From contig JAUCBJ010007897.1 of the NCBI GenBank assembly GCA_032718475.1, positions 1 through 62,989 on the forward strand: a stretch of DNA of 62,989 bases, given 5' to 3'. Origin of the DNA: Nemertoderma westbladi (Eukaryota > Xenacoelomorpha > Nemertodermatida > Nemertodermatidae). The notes beneath the pieces are model-generated. The model was not told the DNA's origin, did no database searches, and saw only the letters and a program-made list of their open reading frames with translations. The stretch's first letter is position 1. Every line of letters begins with the position of its first letter. The translations under genes were made by a program, and so were the position numbers. Shown here piece by piece: positions 23,931 to 36,543 of the stretch.

Positions 23931-24401
23931 TCAAGTTTCCATAACATTAAAAGTCATGAATTTGGTCTTGGTAGTATTTATATGCAATCCAACCTCCTTA
24001 GCAGCCCTCTCTACTTTATTCAGTAGAAGCTGTGCATCTGCTAGAGTATTAGACAGCAGGGCAATGTCATCTGCAAAGTCAGTGTCTGTGACTGTAGTTG
24101 CTAGATATCTACTACTTATGCGTTCTTGTAGTATGAATCCCAGATCTTCACCCTTTGTGGCCATCCTCATTGCATATTCCAGTATAATTACAAATAGTAA
24201 TGGCACCAATGTGTCACCTTGCAGTACACCAGCCAGGATTGAGAAGAACTCAGTTTCACCATCTCGTGAGAGTACCTGAGCTTCTGTGTCACAATATAAT
24301 AATCCAATACCAGCCACAATTACCCCTAGTATTCCATAAGCTCTAAGGATTTCCAGCATTTTACCTCTATGGATTGAGTCAAATGCTTTCTTGAAGTCCA
24401 C
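23931..24401 (-). pseudogene. LINE-A reverse transcriptase core (palm)
   Basis: A 156-codon frame with RT palm motifs in order: FKKAFDS (first catalytic aspartate region) at the N-terminus, AGVLQGDTL at about residue 60, and FADD (catalytic pair) at about residue 108, followed by LHINTTKTKFM. The motifs needed for polymerase activity look intact here, but the frame is cut off on both sides from the rest of the ORF. Confidence 0.8.
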
Positions 24402-24569
24402 AAAAGTCAGGACAGCGGTGAGATTCTTTGACTTAATTCCCTCAATCAGTCTCCATAGTGCAAGTATCTGAGCTATAGTTGATCTATATACTCAAAATCC
24501 GTTTTGGCTCTTACGCAGCAGTTTATCTATGTGAGGTTTAATTCTATATAGAATCATTTTGTTGTATAT

Positions 24570-24860
24570 TTAGGCAGCTACCACAAGCAGACAGATCCCA
24601 CGATAGTTTGTTGGTATGCCGAGGTCTCCTTTCTTAGGGAGAGGCTTTAGTTGACCTTTAGTCCAAATTGGTGGTGGCATTTCTCCTTTCAGCATCAAGT
24701 TGCAAACACCCAATAATGGTCTGTTTAGCACTCCTGATTTCCATACCTCCGCTGGGATTTCATCTAATCCACTCGCTTTATTATTGGACATGCTTTTAAT
24801 GCTTCTTTGGAGTTCGGCAGGTGTGAAGTCCCCTGATTCTATAGGTAGCGTCTTTTTCAT
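24570..24860 (-). pseudogene. LINE-A reverse transcriptase N-terminal (fingers) segment
   Basis: A 96-codon frame with FTPAELQRSIKSMSNNKASG, IWTKGQLKPLPKKGD and NYRGICLLVVAA, the region before the first catalytic aspartate in LINE reverse transcriptases. It ends in a stop directly after NYRGICLLVVAA, where the closely related copy at 40638-41372 reads on with AKIYLKMIL. Confidence 0.75.
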
Positions 24861-26340
24861 ATATTTTCATTGTAGGTCTGATGACCTCGATGTGGTGGCT
24901 GCCCAAGCAAGTTGCTGAAGTGATTTTTCCACTTCCCAACACGTTCTTCAGGACTATCGGCTTTGAGGCACCCCTTTGCACAACCTTTCCGACCAGATAC
25001 CTCATTTATAGTTTGCCAGTTATCTTGATTGTTGCTGTATGTGAAAAGTTGTAATTTCTTCAATCTTGTCCAACTTCTCCTGGCTGATGTTGTAGTGCAG
25101 GCCAATTTAAGTTCTTCTTTAGCTTTCTCAACCTTGTTGATGTTTTCGGTTGTTCGCTTTGTAGGCTATCTTAAGATCTTCCCTCTTACAAGTAAACTCA
25201 GAGTCTTGCCATGGCACATAATGTTTTCGTTTGGGTTTCTGGGGAATGTGCCTCTTGCCTGATTCCTTATGGGCTTTTATTATATTCTGGTATATTGAAT
25301 CGGTGGATTGGTCTTCATCCATTGACTGAAGTGCTTCAAAGTGGTTTTGAACTTCTACTTTAACTTTCTAACCTTTACTGCATTGTCAGTTCTGAGTTTC
25401 TCCCAGACATAGTTGATTCGCTTGCTTGTCCTGGGTTTGCTGGCTTTCAAACTGAGTCTGATCTCTGCAGTCACAATTCTGTGGTCCAAACCAATTAGGT
25501 TGAACGAGTTGTATGCCTCGCAGTTAATCATGCTGTTTTTCCACTTTTTGTTTATAAAAGGACGTAATCCAGCTGTGATTTGGATCCATTAGGGTATTGA
25601 AATGTCTATAGCTTCATTCTCTTTTCGAATGTGGTGTTTGTTGGTATCAATTCACATTTTTTATTAGGTCCAAGAGAAAGCACCCATTTCTGTTCGAACT
25701 GGTGTTATAGGTGTAACCCTTGATGTATTCTGGGCCAATTTCAGGACACCAGATATGACTTTGACGTTGTGTTACAGAATGTCCTTTATAAGTCCAGTCA
25801 GATCTTCATAAAACTTGACTGCTTGTTTTGGCTCTGAGGCATTGGTTGGACTGTAGTAACATATTATTGTTGTCTTGGGATTCCCATCAAATGTTGCAAT
25901 TATGACCCTGGAATTTATAGATTCGATGTTTAGGGTGTGAAGTACAAATGGGCTGAGCAGAATTCCTACTCCACCAATTTATGCATTGGCCGAATTTCTT
26001 TCTGCTGAGCTTAATACTAACGTCCATCCATTTCCATATGTCATTGTACTTCGTGGCAGAATTTTCATGACAAATCCAATGTTCTTGAATAGAGATGAGG
26101 TCGATGTTATATTCCATTGCCAGAGCGACCATGCCACCCTGTTTGCTATGTGCTTTCGAGACTCACATTGAACCAACTTAACGTCATTTCATTATCCCTC
26201 TTGCATTTCTGCTGTGTGCTGTTATTCGTACATATGGTTGTTGCTGGCAGGTGGTGTCTGTGAGTGTGGGGTTCGGCTGTATGCTTTGTAGCACCGAGGC
26301 AATAAGCTCAATTGTTTGCCTATGTCCTTAACTATTTAAA

Positions 26341-27309
26341 AAGAGCAACAACATTTTGCCTACCTTGTACCGAATCAGTATAGAAAAAGATAATGCAATA
26401 GAGCAGTGTTATTATTATACTGTTCAATTACATTAAATTATATATATTTAATTGACCGTTATTCCACCCCATAACAATTAATTGATAATCTTAGTAGGCG
26501 TATAGTAGAATAACTTGAATGAGTATAAATCGAGGGATTAGGCAGCTCCCACCTTGGCGTAGTGGTAAAATCCGTTGCATTAAATTCACATTCACAAGTC
26601 GTGCGCACCCTCCCTGTATTTTCATTTCGCTACGAATAATTTAAAGCGACTAGCCGGATTTATCTAAGCTAACTAACTAACTGAGAACAAGTTCAATTGA
26701 GATAGTGTTTGGATTGGGAAACTAAGTGACCTGTTGTAGATTCGGAAGGTTTCTCCGTCTTACGGAAATCTCTTTACAAATCTAGAGGTCCAAATTACAT
26801 GGAAGAATATACCGGATATTAAATATTAAGTGACCTTTTAAGTGACTATTGACATTGTTTATGAGAACATGTCAATAGTTGACAACTAACGTAAAGTAGG
26901 TATTAATACTAATTATATCCTATAGTGGGGATAGTTTCAGATATAATTTAATCTGCCTACGCTATACCAGTTCTTATTAAATGCATTAACCTTATTTATG
27001 TACTAGAAAGCCAGTGACCTTTCCCTAGTGTGGTCTAGTACACAAACTATTTCAACAATTCCAAAATTAATTAATTAATTATTTACTGTAACTTAAAAGA
27101 AAAAGTCACAAGACTCAGTGTTCTCTCAAACAAAAGCAGATTTACTTGGCAGGATTTACTACAAAATAAGGCTTATACTGTGTAGTAGATACCTGTCAAA
27201 GCAAATCCCAAAAGGTTATAAACAACAAAAAAAATAGGACAAGGATTTCATTTCAAACATTTCTTTTACTTTCATTTTCACTACTTTCGCTCTATACAAG
27301 ACTGTAATG
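26341..27309. other. AT-rich spacer between LINEs
   Basis: No gene. TGGCGTAGTGG at about 26564 matches a Pol III A box exactly, but no B box follows at a suitable distance. Downstream is A/T-rich. Confidence 0.4.
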
Positions 27310-27350
27310 CATTTACACTACGACCCTTCTCCAGTGATCACCGCCTTATT

Positions 27351-27851
27351 GTGGCCAAGGTAAGACTTAGTCTGCGTGCTAGCAGAACAACGAAATCTGC
27401 CTTGCCGCGGCATGACTGGTCCTCTCTATTGCAACAGCCAAGTGTGAGATCCAGCTTCACACTACAGCTGAGAAACAGGTATGAGGTTCTTGCCTCTGTG
27501 GCGGCAGATCACTGTGAGGGCTATACTGCCTTCACAGAGGCAGTTAAATTAGCAGCTGCAGAAACAGTTCCTGTATACCCTCGAAACAGGAAATGGGCCC
27601 ACTGGACTGACAACAAAATTCAGAAGTGCCGAAATGACCTCTACAAGGCGCAGAAAGAGTCCCGACTCAAACAGACTACAGCGGCATCTAGGTCCCTGAA
27701 CAGGCAGTACTCTGTTAATTTACAGGAGCTAATAAACCAACAGGTTGATGCCATCAATGATGCTGACGAAAGCAGGCAATCATCCCAGGCATGGCGATCG
27801 ATCAACTTGCTTGTTGGTCGAAAAAGCCAACCAACCACCAAGGAAGGTTAA
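27351..27851 (+). pseudogene. LINE-B linker between endonuclease and RT
   Basis: A 166-codon frame. The start codon falls right after the endonuclease motif SDHRLIV, so it is not the true start. It is rich in Q, R and K with a WAHWTDNKIQKCRNDLYKAQ segment typical of the region joining APE endonuclease and RT in LINEs. The frame ends at 27851 and the next coding block (ESPADRINGWKAHFEKLL) lies in another frame. Confidence 0.7.
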
Positions 27852-28123
27852 GGCTGAATCACCAGCCGATCGCATCAATGGATGGAAGGCCCACTTTGAA
27901 AAGCTCCTCAATATAATGACAGGGTATTGCCTGACAACTTTATAGAAGTAAAAGTGTCTGAGTCTGTACTCCCAGATATTCCCATTGGTGATATCTCCTT
28001 TGCAGAAGTGAAGGCTGCTGCAAAGAGCATTAAGACCAATCGTGCCAGTGGAGTAGATGGTGTTCCCCTGAGGTCTTTAAAATACCTGAGTGTTTAAAGC
28101 TCATCTATCCCATCATAGTAGAC

Positions 28124-29356
28124 ATGTACCGAACAACAAGAGTCCCACAAGAAATGAAAACAGATAAGTTGGTGCCAGTTCCCAAGAAGGGCAACCTAAC
28201 ACTCTATGGTTCTTTACGGGGAATCTCATTGATCTCGATTGCTGCAAAGCTATACAATAGAATTCTATTAAATCGAATCAGGGATCCCATTGAAAGACTG
28301 CTCCGTGGAAATCAGAATGGGTTCCGTAAAGGTCATGGGACCATGGAGACCATTTTGGCACTTAGAAGGATAATTGAAGAGTTATCAAAAAAGAAAGACA
28401 GGCATCTGGCTGTTATCTTTGTTGACTTCTTCAAGGCCTTTGATTCAGTCTCTCGCTCACGTATGTTCAGCATACTTTCATTATATGGGATTCCTGATGA
28501 AATTATTGCAGCAATCAGATCAGTATACGATGGTTCGACAACATTTGTGTCTACTGTTGACGGTGACACAGAACCATTTGAAGTGTTATGGGGCATCCTC
28601 CAGGGAGACACACTTGCACCATTCTTGTTCATAATTGTTGTTGAATATGTTCTACGCATGTCCTTAGATCATCATAATGATGATGGGGTGATGATAACTC
28701 CACCTACTGGCTCCAGAAGTCGAGGAAATCCTGCCAAGTACCTAACTGATCTAGACTTTGCTGATGACTTAAGAGTACTCTCAGAATCACTAGAGGGAGC
28801 CCAACGGCTCCTCAGCTCATTAGAACATGCTGCTTCTAGTGTTAGTCTTTTTATTAACTCCAGAAAGACCAACATTTTGACAGTTAACTTTGAAAGTCCT
28901 CAGCAAGTCTCTGATCGGATGAGCATAAGCTCAAAAGATGGTATGCTTGAACATGTGGATGACTTCTGTTACCTGGGATCATGGATCCGGAAGTCAGGTG
29001 AGGATCTTCGAATACGTAAGGGAAAGGCATGGGCAGCCTTGAATAGGCTTTCCAGGATTTGGAAGTCACCGAGAATTAATCGGAAACTTAAGGTCCGATT
29101 ATTTAGAGCAGCAGTAGTTCCAGTACTCCTCTATGGGAGTCCATGCTGGGCTCTAACGGCTGAGGTCACTAAATCTCTGGATGGCACTTTCACAAGAATG
29201 CTACGCCGGGTTCATTGTGTCAAGTACAATGCACACATCGCCAACCAGACACTATATAACATTGGAGGCAACTTGACTCCAGATGAAAGACTCAGTGGTA
29301 ATAATGCAGAGGGCCCCCAGCTAGCTACTAAGAAGTGCATTGCTTGTCAAATTTAG
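28124..29356 (+). pseudogene. LINE-B reverse transcriptase
   Basis: A 410-codon frame. RT motifs in order: PVPKKGNLTLYGSLRGISL (about residues 18-36), NRILLNRI, NGFRKGHGTMETI, FVDFFKAFDS (catalytic region, about residue 105), WGILQGDTLAPF, and DLDFADD (about residues 208-214). The thumb follows with DDFCYLGSWIRKSGEDLRIRK and LLYGSPCWAL. RNA-templated DNA synthesis at a nicked target is the expected role. The sequence upstream of 28124 that should supply the first RT block (KTNRASGVDGVPLR at about 28040) is in another frame, so the gene is broken. Confidence 0.85.
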
Positions 29357-30189
29357 GTAAGGCTGTGTTTGCCCTGTCACTATCTCTCAGACTCTAAGCA
29401 AATATTAACTATGCATTGTAATCTATACAGCTGTAATCTAATAGCTGTGGTATTTAATTTAATTTAATTTTTTTTTTTAATTTTTTTTTTAATTTTGCTT
29501 TCTCTTGTCATTTTTACGTGATAATGTAATTGTAGAGTTTTGGTTTTATGCTGCAAATATTCATCTACTCACTGCTGGCTGATCTGTTTTGCTGTTATTT
29601 CAGTGTTCAGGTGTGTCGCATATTTTATTTTTTTTATTTTTTTTTGTATTTTTATACGTAATGAAACAGGACGAATGGCATGGGTAGATTAAGTGTAGTT
29701 TTATGTAAAAGAAAAAAATTAAGGTGATGAGATTTTGTTATAAAGAATTATTATTTATTTATTTGTTATTATTTTGTTTGTAATACTTACCTATTATTTG
29801 TTATATTAATGTAGCTGTAGTAACAGGTGGTTTTTATAATTTTTTGCAAGATATTTTTTAGAATTACTTAGTTTGAGGTCAATTTTGATAGAGAACATTT
29901 TGCTATGATATAGGCCGTAGTTAAAGCACAAAAGCAGTAAGGGAAATATATATATGTATTAAGAGTTTAAAATTTCAAGAAAATTCATAAGTACCAAGTA
30001 ATAATATATTTATTTATGTAAATCACTTCATATCTAACGAATTGTTTGAAAGGCGTGAACCGTGAACCGGGCTCCCCACTGCAATCAAGAAAATGTTCCA
30101 TTACAGTAGTTTCTTTGGACCCACCTGTGTTAGTTCCACTTTCCTTATCTCTGCTCTGTAATTAGTTGCTTTTAATTGGTTTATAGTAT
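29357..30189. other. AT-rich stretch, no gene
   Basis: Long T and A runs (for example 29468-29492 and 29625-29650) and no coding signal. It separates the LINE-B body from a second LINE-B 3' fragment. Confidence 0.5.
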
Positions 30190-30620
30190 TAATTCGAAAT
30201 GTAAAGTACAATGCATAAATGTCCAACCAGACGCAGGCACTATAAACATTGGAGGTGTCTCATTGGTTCCCCCAAGCTTGACACTTGAACAAAGCCGCCT
30301 TCGATTTGCATGACATTGTTTTCGCCGTGAGGACCAGCCAGTGCATAATCTTGTACTTTGGCAGCCTCATTGAGTGAACAAGCATGGTGGACAGCCCATG
30401 ACTTTCTTGAGACGCATCTTAAAGGACACTGGCCTTGAAGATGCGGGTGATCTAGCAAATGTCATGGGTGATAGGGAGTTGTGGCGGCGCAATTTTGTCG
30501 ATAGGCCGACATAGCATTTAATGCACGCTGCATTGAAGCGCCGATTGTGGATTGCATGGTTGCAGCACAATTTCGTCGAATGCAGGACTAGCAATCACAA
30601 TACAGCTGCAATGTACCATA
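30190..30620 (+). mobile_element. LINE-B 3' end fragment
   Basis: Starts with a sequence overlapping 29220-29270 (AAAGTACAATGCA...CCAACCAGAC). It then carries the C-terminal block absent from the longer copy: PSLTLEQSRLRFA-like, QPMTFLRRILKDTGLEDAGDL and ELWRRNFVDR, ending in GCAGCTGCAATG-type tail sequence. A stop interrupts it near 30311. The site equivalent to the hAT-like insertion at 20946 is uninterrupted here. Confidence 0.75.
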
Positions 30621-32369
30621 CCGATTATAAATATTGTTTTATCAACATAGGACGTGACATTATGTCACCAACATCTAATTGATAATGTCAACCTTTTTCA
30701 TAAACAGTTTTAACCAGCATTGTGTTACTAATTATGTTTCACTAAGATCGTGTCACCTATATATTGAAATTTCTGTCAACAATTGTGTTTCTTTTGGAAA
30801 ACCAGAAAACACTTTAAGCCGGTGAGTCCGATTTTTTATCACAAAAAGTTAGTTTCTATAATATAATTCCATTATTAAATTTCAATAATTATTAATAATA
30901 TAATAATAATATTCCATTATAATATAAAGTCCATATTTGTCTTCAGTTCCATTTTGTTTAAACAATTTCAATATAATATATAAATTATCTGTATTATAAA
31001 ATGCTTAGCAGTAAACTGTTTATTGAGACATTATCACATAATTATGATATAATCACTCACTAATATTGTGCACAATTCCTATATCTCAGTTAGCATACAT
31101 ACCAACCAACCGCTTATCTAATATTTTTCTACACTCCCACCGATTTTCCAACACAAACACTTTATCATATCATCAGAACGTCTCATTGGCTAATTCTCTG
31201 TGGTGCTTCAGGTAGCAAGGTGTCAGTTTCTACATAAAGTTTTGCGAAGAATAGTTTAATTTACAAGTTTATTTTAATTTCATACAAATATAAAATCTGT
31301 ATTTTATTTTATATGTAATGCAAATATTGGGATATGTTGATATCCTTTAAATACCAATAAGAAATGTGGCTATTTTAAATATAGAATACAATTTATTGTC
31401 ATTTTTTATAATTTGTATAGTATGTATTTATATCAATAGATGATTTGATCAAACAAACAATTTATGGTCATTGTTTTAATCCTGAAAAAGCTACGATAGA
31501 AATCAATTGAAATATTTTTTATTGGTGTACAATAAGATAAATATAAGGAATTAAGAATACACGCGATTATATTTTTGACCATGTCTAATACTTAGCAGTT
31601 TTAGAGACATAAGACTTACGATTTTTTAATACAGAAATTTTAGGTGATTTCACAACAACCAAACATTTTTAGAGATATTTTCATACGATAGACTTTCTCA
31701 TATATTTGTAATCATTCCCTTAGCAATATCTCCAATAGAGATACTTCAACCCACTATTAGAGGCGCCTCACACGGAATGTATCTTTTGTTGCAGCAACAT
31801 GTTGCAGCCACACCCACACGTATATTTGTTAACAGTAATATATATTTATTATATTTTTTATCTATATTTTTTAGAAGCATGTTAATCTAGGTTGAGTAAC
31901 AAAAATTCTTCATGTGAGGAGTTGTGCTGCATGTTGCTTTAATTATTTGCATGTGAGGCAAGCCTTATACCAAATTATTAGTATTCGTTATTATTAGAAT
32001 TATATGACATATTTATATTATTATTGATGGTATATGATAAATGCGAAATGAATTTTTGGTTTGGAGGTAAGAAAGTATAAATATGTTTAATTTAGATAAG
32101 CAGGGTAATTTTTAGATACTTCATAAATACACATTTTATGTTTTCTTGGGCACTGAATCTATTCATAATAATTCCAAGTGCAGTTCAGTTTATTACACGT
32201 CCTATTTTATGGCGTAAAAGTATGGTGATGCACCGAATGTTGCACTCAACACTGATGAATATATTGTCTAGAATAGATGTCTACTGCGATTATAATTTTT
32301 TCCATTGAAATCAGAACACCGAATAATACTATACAGGAAAAATATGGATCAAAATATCAATTATAAAAT
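30621..32369. other. AT-rich, no gene recognised
   Basis: Long A/T-rich tracts; neither strand shows a recognisable coding or RNA feature. Confidence 0.5.
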
Positions 32370-32610
32370 TAATGGATTTTCAAAATATGGTGCTAGCACC
32401 AACATTTGACATGAAAATATGTATTCTATCGAATTGCGAACCCCGAAAAAACATGTAACTCAAAAATAGAGATGATATAGAGGTGGTCAAAAATGTGCCG
32501 AAGAAAGTTAAAAGATTAAAAATAGTATAAAAATATATCTCGAACAGAACGAAACCAAAAGATTTTTAGGAAAAGTCGTAAAAGTTCAGATTCCCAACTA
32601 CGCTTACTGA
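32370..32610 (-). mobile_element. Partial inverted copy of the piggyBac-like element
   Basis: Reverse-complemented, it contains GTTGGGAATCTGAA, GACTTTTCCTAAAAATC and the TTGGTGCTAGCACCA core in the same order as 18428-18730 of the element at 18351-19909. Ends are missing and no TTAA pair was found. Confidence 0.6.
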
Positions 32611-32839
32611 CTGTCTGACTGTATTTTCACTTAAATATATAAGGTGACAATAAGGTATAGAGAGTATACTAACTTGTCGCATTCGCAATTCGTAATCTGC
32701 AAAATCATCACAGCATGGAACAACTTCACTGAGTTCTTGACTAATCATAGAATATAGCAATGGTGAGAGGAAAGAAGGGAACATATCATTGCCATAGAAA
32801 CATATAATTTTAGAACACTTTATGTTGTTATTGGGGACA

Positions 32840-32853
32840 GGGGGGGGGGGGGG
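32840..32853. repeat. Poly-G tract, 14 bp
   Basis: An uninterrupted G run; one of about a dozen long G or C homopolymers in the window. Confidence 0.9.
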
Positions 32854-32957
32854 ACTGGACGCAAATATCCCGCCTCAATGTTAAATTCTCAATTTAGGGA
32901 AAGGAGCAGGTACAGTGGCACGTTATTTTAACCAAAACAATAAACTAATTCTAATGC

Positions 32958-33016
32958 ACAGCATTCTTAAAAATGCAGCTGCAATGCAGCATGCCGATAC
33001 TAGTAGTAGTAGTAAC
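32958..33016 (+). mobile_element. LINE-B extreme 3' tail
   Basis: CACAGCATTCTTAAAAATG, then GCAGCTGCAATGCAGCATG and a TAGTAGTAGTAG tail, identical in layout to the LINE-B ends at 20752-20830 (minus). Only about 60 bp remain. Confidence 0.65.
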
Positions 33017-34192
33017 ATTTATGCTTCTGTTGAATCGAACCATATTAATTAACTAAAATTAACAATTGATATCAATTTCATTTTTTCTTAATCAACATAA
33101 ATATCATTTGATAAAATATCAATTTATATCAATATCAATTGACAAGCCTTAGAATGAAAATATCATATAGTCGCGGTGCCACGCGTAGGCATAGGTACAG
33201 ATTCGGACAGTGGTCAGAGGTAGTCGCTACCCATATATTAATCTTACCGGTACCGGTCTACTCAACATATTATATTTTATGTTTTATGCATAGCAGTACA
33301 GCCTGACAGCAGGTCTTTGCATACGGCCACATTGGTGACCTGACTGCTCAGAATAGTCAAATACATAGCTTAACAAACTAATAATAAATCGGTTCTTTAA
33401 AAACTCAAGTAGTTCTTTATAAGATTTGACCGTAGTCAGAATTTAATTCATACTTATTTCGTAACTCTAGAGTTAGTTTTCATCCAAATAAAACATCATC
33501 CTCGTCTTAATAGGTCGCATTTATATGTTCTAGGACATCTTGGGAATCCGGAATACAAAGCGGATCCGCCTTGTCTTGAACAAACGAAAACATTTCATCC
33601 ACCTATTCCGGCTATACGATTCAAAAATGTACATGCGTGGTAGGCCACAAATACACGTTCGTGGGACCATCGCGCAGGACGAGGCTCAGTTTTCAGATAC
33701 AGATTAAAATTGAGCAATTCTATCCCAAAATCGGTACTTAAGAAATTTAAATAAATAAATAAGAAATTTAACCAAACTGCCAATAAGAATAAAAAAATAG
33801 GAAAATTCCCTCCTTCAATTCAACCACCCTCTTAATCTGCACCACCCCAACCCAAAGGACCACAGAGGATTAATGAAAGGCAGAGGTATTAACAGGAAAT
33901 TTGTGTTTTAAAAGTAATATATTTTTAGGTGTGGATGCAATCCAATTTGTAAAAATTATTAAAACTTACCTTTTGCCGATAGTATTGATACTGAAATATT
34001 AATTTTAAATTTTAAAATAAAATTATTTAAAATTAATTTTATTTTGAAAAATTAATTATAATAATTCAGATCTCCAATATCTCAGATAATCTAATGATTC
34101 TTCTAAAGAATATGATTAAATACTCCACGCCATCATTTTGCAAGATAAATAATAAGCAAGCCGGCATATTAGCCACTTTACACTAGTAGTGC
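33017..34192. other. No gene recognised
   Basis: AT-rich with a slightly more GC-balanced block near 33170-33700. Open frames there carry no recognisable domain. Confidence 0.45.
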
Positions 34193-34250
34193 CTGCCTTG
34201 CCTATGCCTATGCCTATGCCTATGCCTATGCCTATGCCTATGCCTATGTC
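34193..34250 (+). repeat. 6-bp microsatellite (TGCCTA)n
   Basis: About eight consecutive GCCTAT units with a variant at each edge. Confidence 0.9.
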
Positions 34251-34608
34251 CTATAGTTGTAATTACCCGTTGCCTAGTAGTGATAAGATAATATTGGACG
34301 GGCTCCAACTAATAACCAATAGCTAGTATGTCAAGGAATGAGGGAGGTATAGAGTGACGATGGCATTTGAAGACCTAATTACATTTAGATCAATTAAAAA
34401 CACATTTCTTAAAGCAAATCACTTGAACTAATTATAAACTATAATGGAATGGGGTATGTGGTTTACATCTGTATAATTTTTAAGCATAATTATTTAAATC
34501 TTATACTATAAAATAATTAATTTCCTTTAAAAGGCAGGTTGAAAATGATGTTTTTACCCTAATCAACTTAATTAACTAATTAACTGCTATTATCTTAGCT
34601 TCTTGAAG

Positions 34609-34686
34609 GCCACACGGAAATTCAACTTGGAAAATTTCTAAACTTTTGCCACACGGAAATTCAACTTGGAAAATTTCTAAACTTTT
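34609..34686 (+). repeat. Perfect 39-bp tandem duplication
   Basis: GCCACACGGAAATTCAACTT at 34609 recurs at 34648 and the two 39-bp copies are identical, so the event is recent or a replication error. Confidence 0.9.
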
Positions 34687-35939
34687 TCCAGACTACATGT
34701 GTACCAAGTTGGGATAGATTTCATCGATATTTGGCTGAGTTATTAACTTTTAAAATTGAACACAATAGATCAACAGAACAACAGAACGACAGATCAACAG
34801 AGCAACAGACACACCGATTGAGTTTTTGGTACCTGTATGCTAAGCTAAGCTCGCTTACTTTCGTCGCTCGCCCCACAGTCCCATATATTTTATGTTGATA
34901 TGTACATAATGATACTGTCACACCTAGAGCCCTCCGGAGTGAGATGTTCGTCACTGTAACCTGAGACCCAGCCGGGATGTCATTTTGAATTTGTGGGGAG
35001 CTCAATGCTATGTCATCTGATGTTATTATTCCATCACCATCATTTATCGCCAGCAGAAAATAGGTTAATTAGTACCATCACCATACTGCTAAAGGGCATC
35101 TCTCCAAACTAGAATTTGAGTATCCATAACCCCAGCAGTGATGAGTATCATTTCCTACTGGTTTGTAACTTAGACTTGTTTCTTAAAGAAATATGGAAAA
35201 AATATTTATATCTAGGTCTATTTTTCGTTTAATCCTGGAATAAATAAATTACACGAACTTGTTACTACCAAATCACAGGTGAAATTACTGAACTTAGGAA
35301 AATTTATTCTGTACACAAATAAATTAAGAGAAGAGGCAATAGGAATTCGATCTATTTAATACACACAGCAATTCAAGGCGGGTCGTGTAATTTCTCGTGT
35401 CGTGTAATTTATTTATTGCTATAGTACTGCACATTACATTAAATTACAGTACATTCACTCTCGCTTTCATGTGTACTGTTTAATCGACGTTTTATGGATC
35501 AACTGAAATGGTGCAAATATACTGTGTTGCTTTGTAGTTAAGAGTCTGGCTGGCTGCATTGCAAAGTTGGGTTGTTTATAAATCGTTTATAATTTGACTT
35601 GTTTATAATTTGATTTGTTTGTTTGTTTGTGTATTATAGGTACAGTAGGCTTACTTATATATATATATATCGTATTATTTTGTTGAGTTTATTGTTCAAC
35701 TATAACATTAATTTGTTACGGTTGTTTGCGAAATATATATATATAATTATAACAAAACATCTTATTGACAATCTTAAATACTACTTTAATTGATCACGGT
35801 TAGTGTTGGTTCAGGCTCTCCACCAAAACATTTAATGAAATACATTTTAGTTTAGTTTTTAAAGCTTTGATGACCTGCCTGTACCCAGTTGTTTTCAGTG
35901 ACTTAGCCAAGGCTAGCAATTAAGTAGATTTTATAGATG
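34687..35939. other. No gene recognised
   Basis: AT-rich; contains short TA repeats near 35659-35670 and 35736-35742. Minus-strand frames have no recognisable domain. Confidence 0.45.
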
Positions 35940-36186
35940 AACAATGAACAACCAACAACCAAACAACCAACAATCGAAAACATTAACAAGGTTGAGAAAG
36001 CTAAGGACGATCTTAAATTGGCCTAGAACATCAGCCAGGAAAAGTACATCAGGATAAAACTGAAGTAATTACAACTGCTCACATACAGCAACAATCAAGA
36101 CTCACCTGGCAAACTGTAAATGAGGTATCTGGTCGGAAAAGTTGTGCAAAGGGGCGCCTCAAAGCCGATAGTCCTGAAGAACGTGT
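35940..36186 (+). mobile_element. LINE-A, segment left of the DNA transposon
   Basis: The sequence from GAAAACATTAACAAGGTTG through GATAGTCCTGAAGAACGTGT matches, with few changes, the minus-strand LINE-A copy at about 24940-25160. It stops at GTGT where the DNA transposon begins, and LINE-A resumes at 40638. Confidence 0.8.
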
Positions 36187-36543
36187 GGGCAATTCCACAG
36201 AAAATGGGACACGACCATGGGAATATAAAAGTCCGGAATCATCAAAATTTGTTATGAAATCGGTGCTGGGGATAGTTGAAATGTATGAAAATGGAGAACA
36301 TATCACTTTTAATGCAACATTAAAATTTTTTCGATGTTTTAAAGTAAAGGCAACATGTTTTTAAGTCGTAGTGAAAAACGGTATGTAAATATAATATGCT
36401 AAGCAATAGTACTACTAGATTGCAGACTGGAACGAATATTTTTTGTTTACAAACAGGCAATATGTACACCTTATACTAGAGATTTAGGCCTGTGCTACAT
36501 TTTATAAAGCAGAGCATGGCACTCAAAAACATCCCTGAAATCG

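Larger units (their letters stand above)
23732..26340 (-). mobile_element. LINE-A, endonuclease and reverse transcriptase part
   Basis: Reads right to left as an APE-type non-LTR retrotransposon. A degenerate endonuclease lies at about 25740-26210 (NIDLISIQEHWICH; ATFDGNPKTT; YYSPTNASEP). A connecting segment at about 24900-25330 follows. RT core blocks come next: NNKASGLDEIPAEVW (24570-24860), FKKAFDSIHRGKM, GVLQGDTLVP and the catalytic DTDFADDIAL box (23931-24401), then FQYLGSWIESSK near 23880. Several frameshifts and stops separate the frames, so it is dead. The clade is uncertain; the arrangement resembles RTE-like elements whose endonuclease is often annotated as craniofacial development protein 2-like. 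Its 3' end continues at 20751-20325. Confidence 0.8.
27310..29356 (+). mobile_element. LINE-B, longest copy (end of endonuclease, linker, RT)
   Basis: A 5'-truncated element. It begins just before the SSDHRLIV motif at about 27333 (the terminal SDH motif of APE endonucleases), continues through the connecting region at 27351-27851, and carries most of the reverse transcriptase at 28124-29356. A frameshift and a stop separate the two long frames near 27850-28100. Near 29270 it departs from the usual LINE-B C-terminus: the RLRFAGHC block is missing and other sequence follows. The overlapping tail is found again at 30190. Confidence 0.85.

Noticed and set aside
26552-26600. tRNA or SINE from the A-box match TGGCGTAGTGG
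   Set aside because: No B box within a usable distance.
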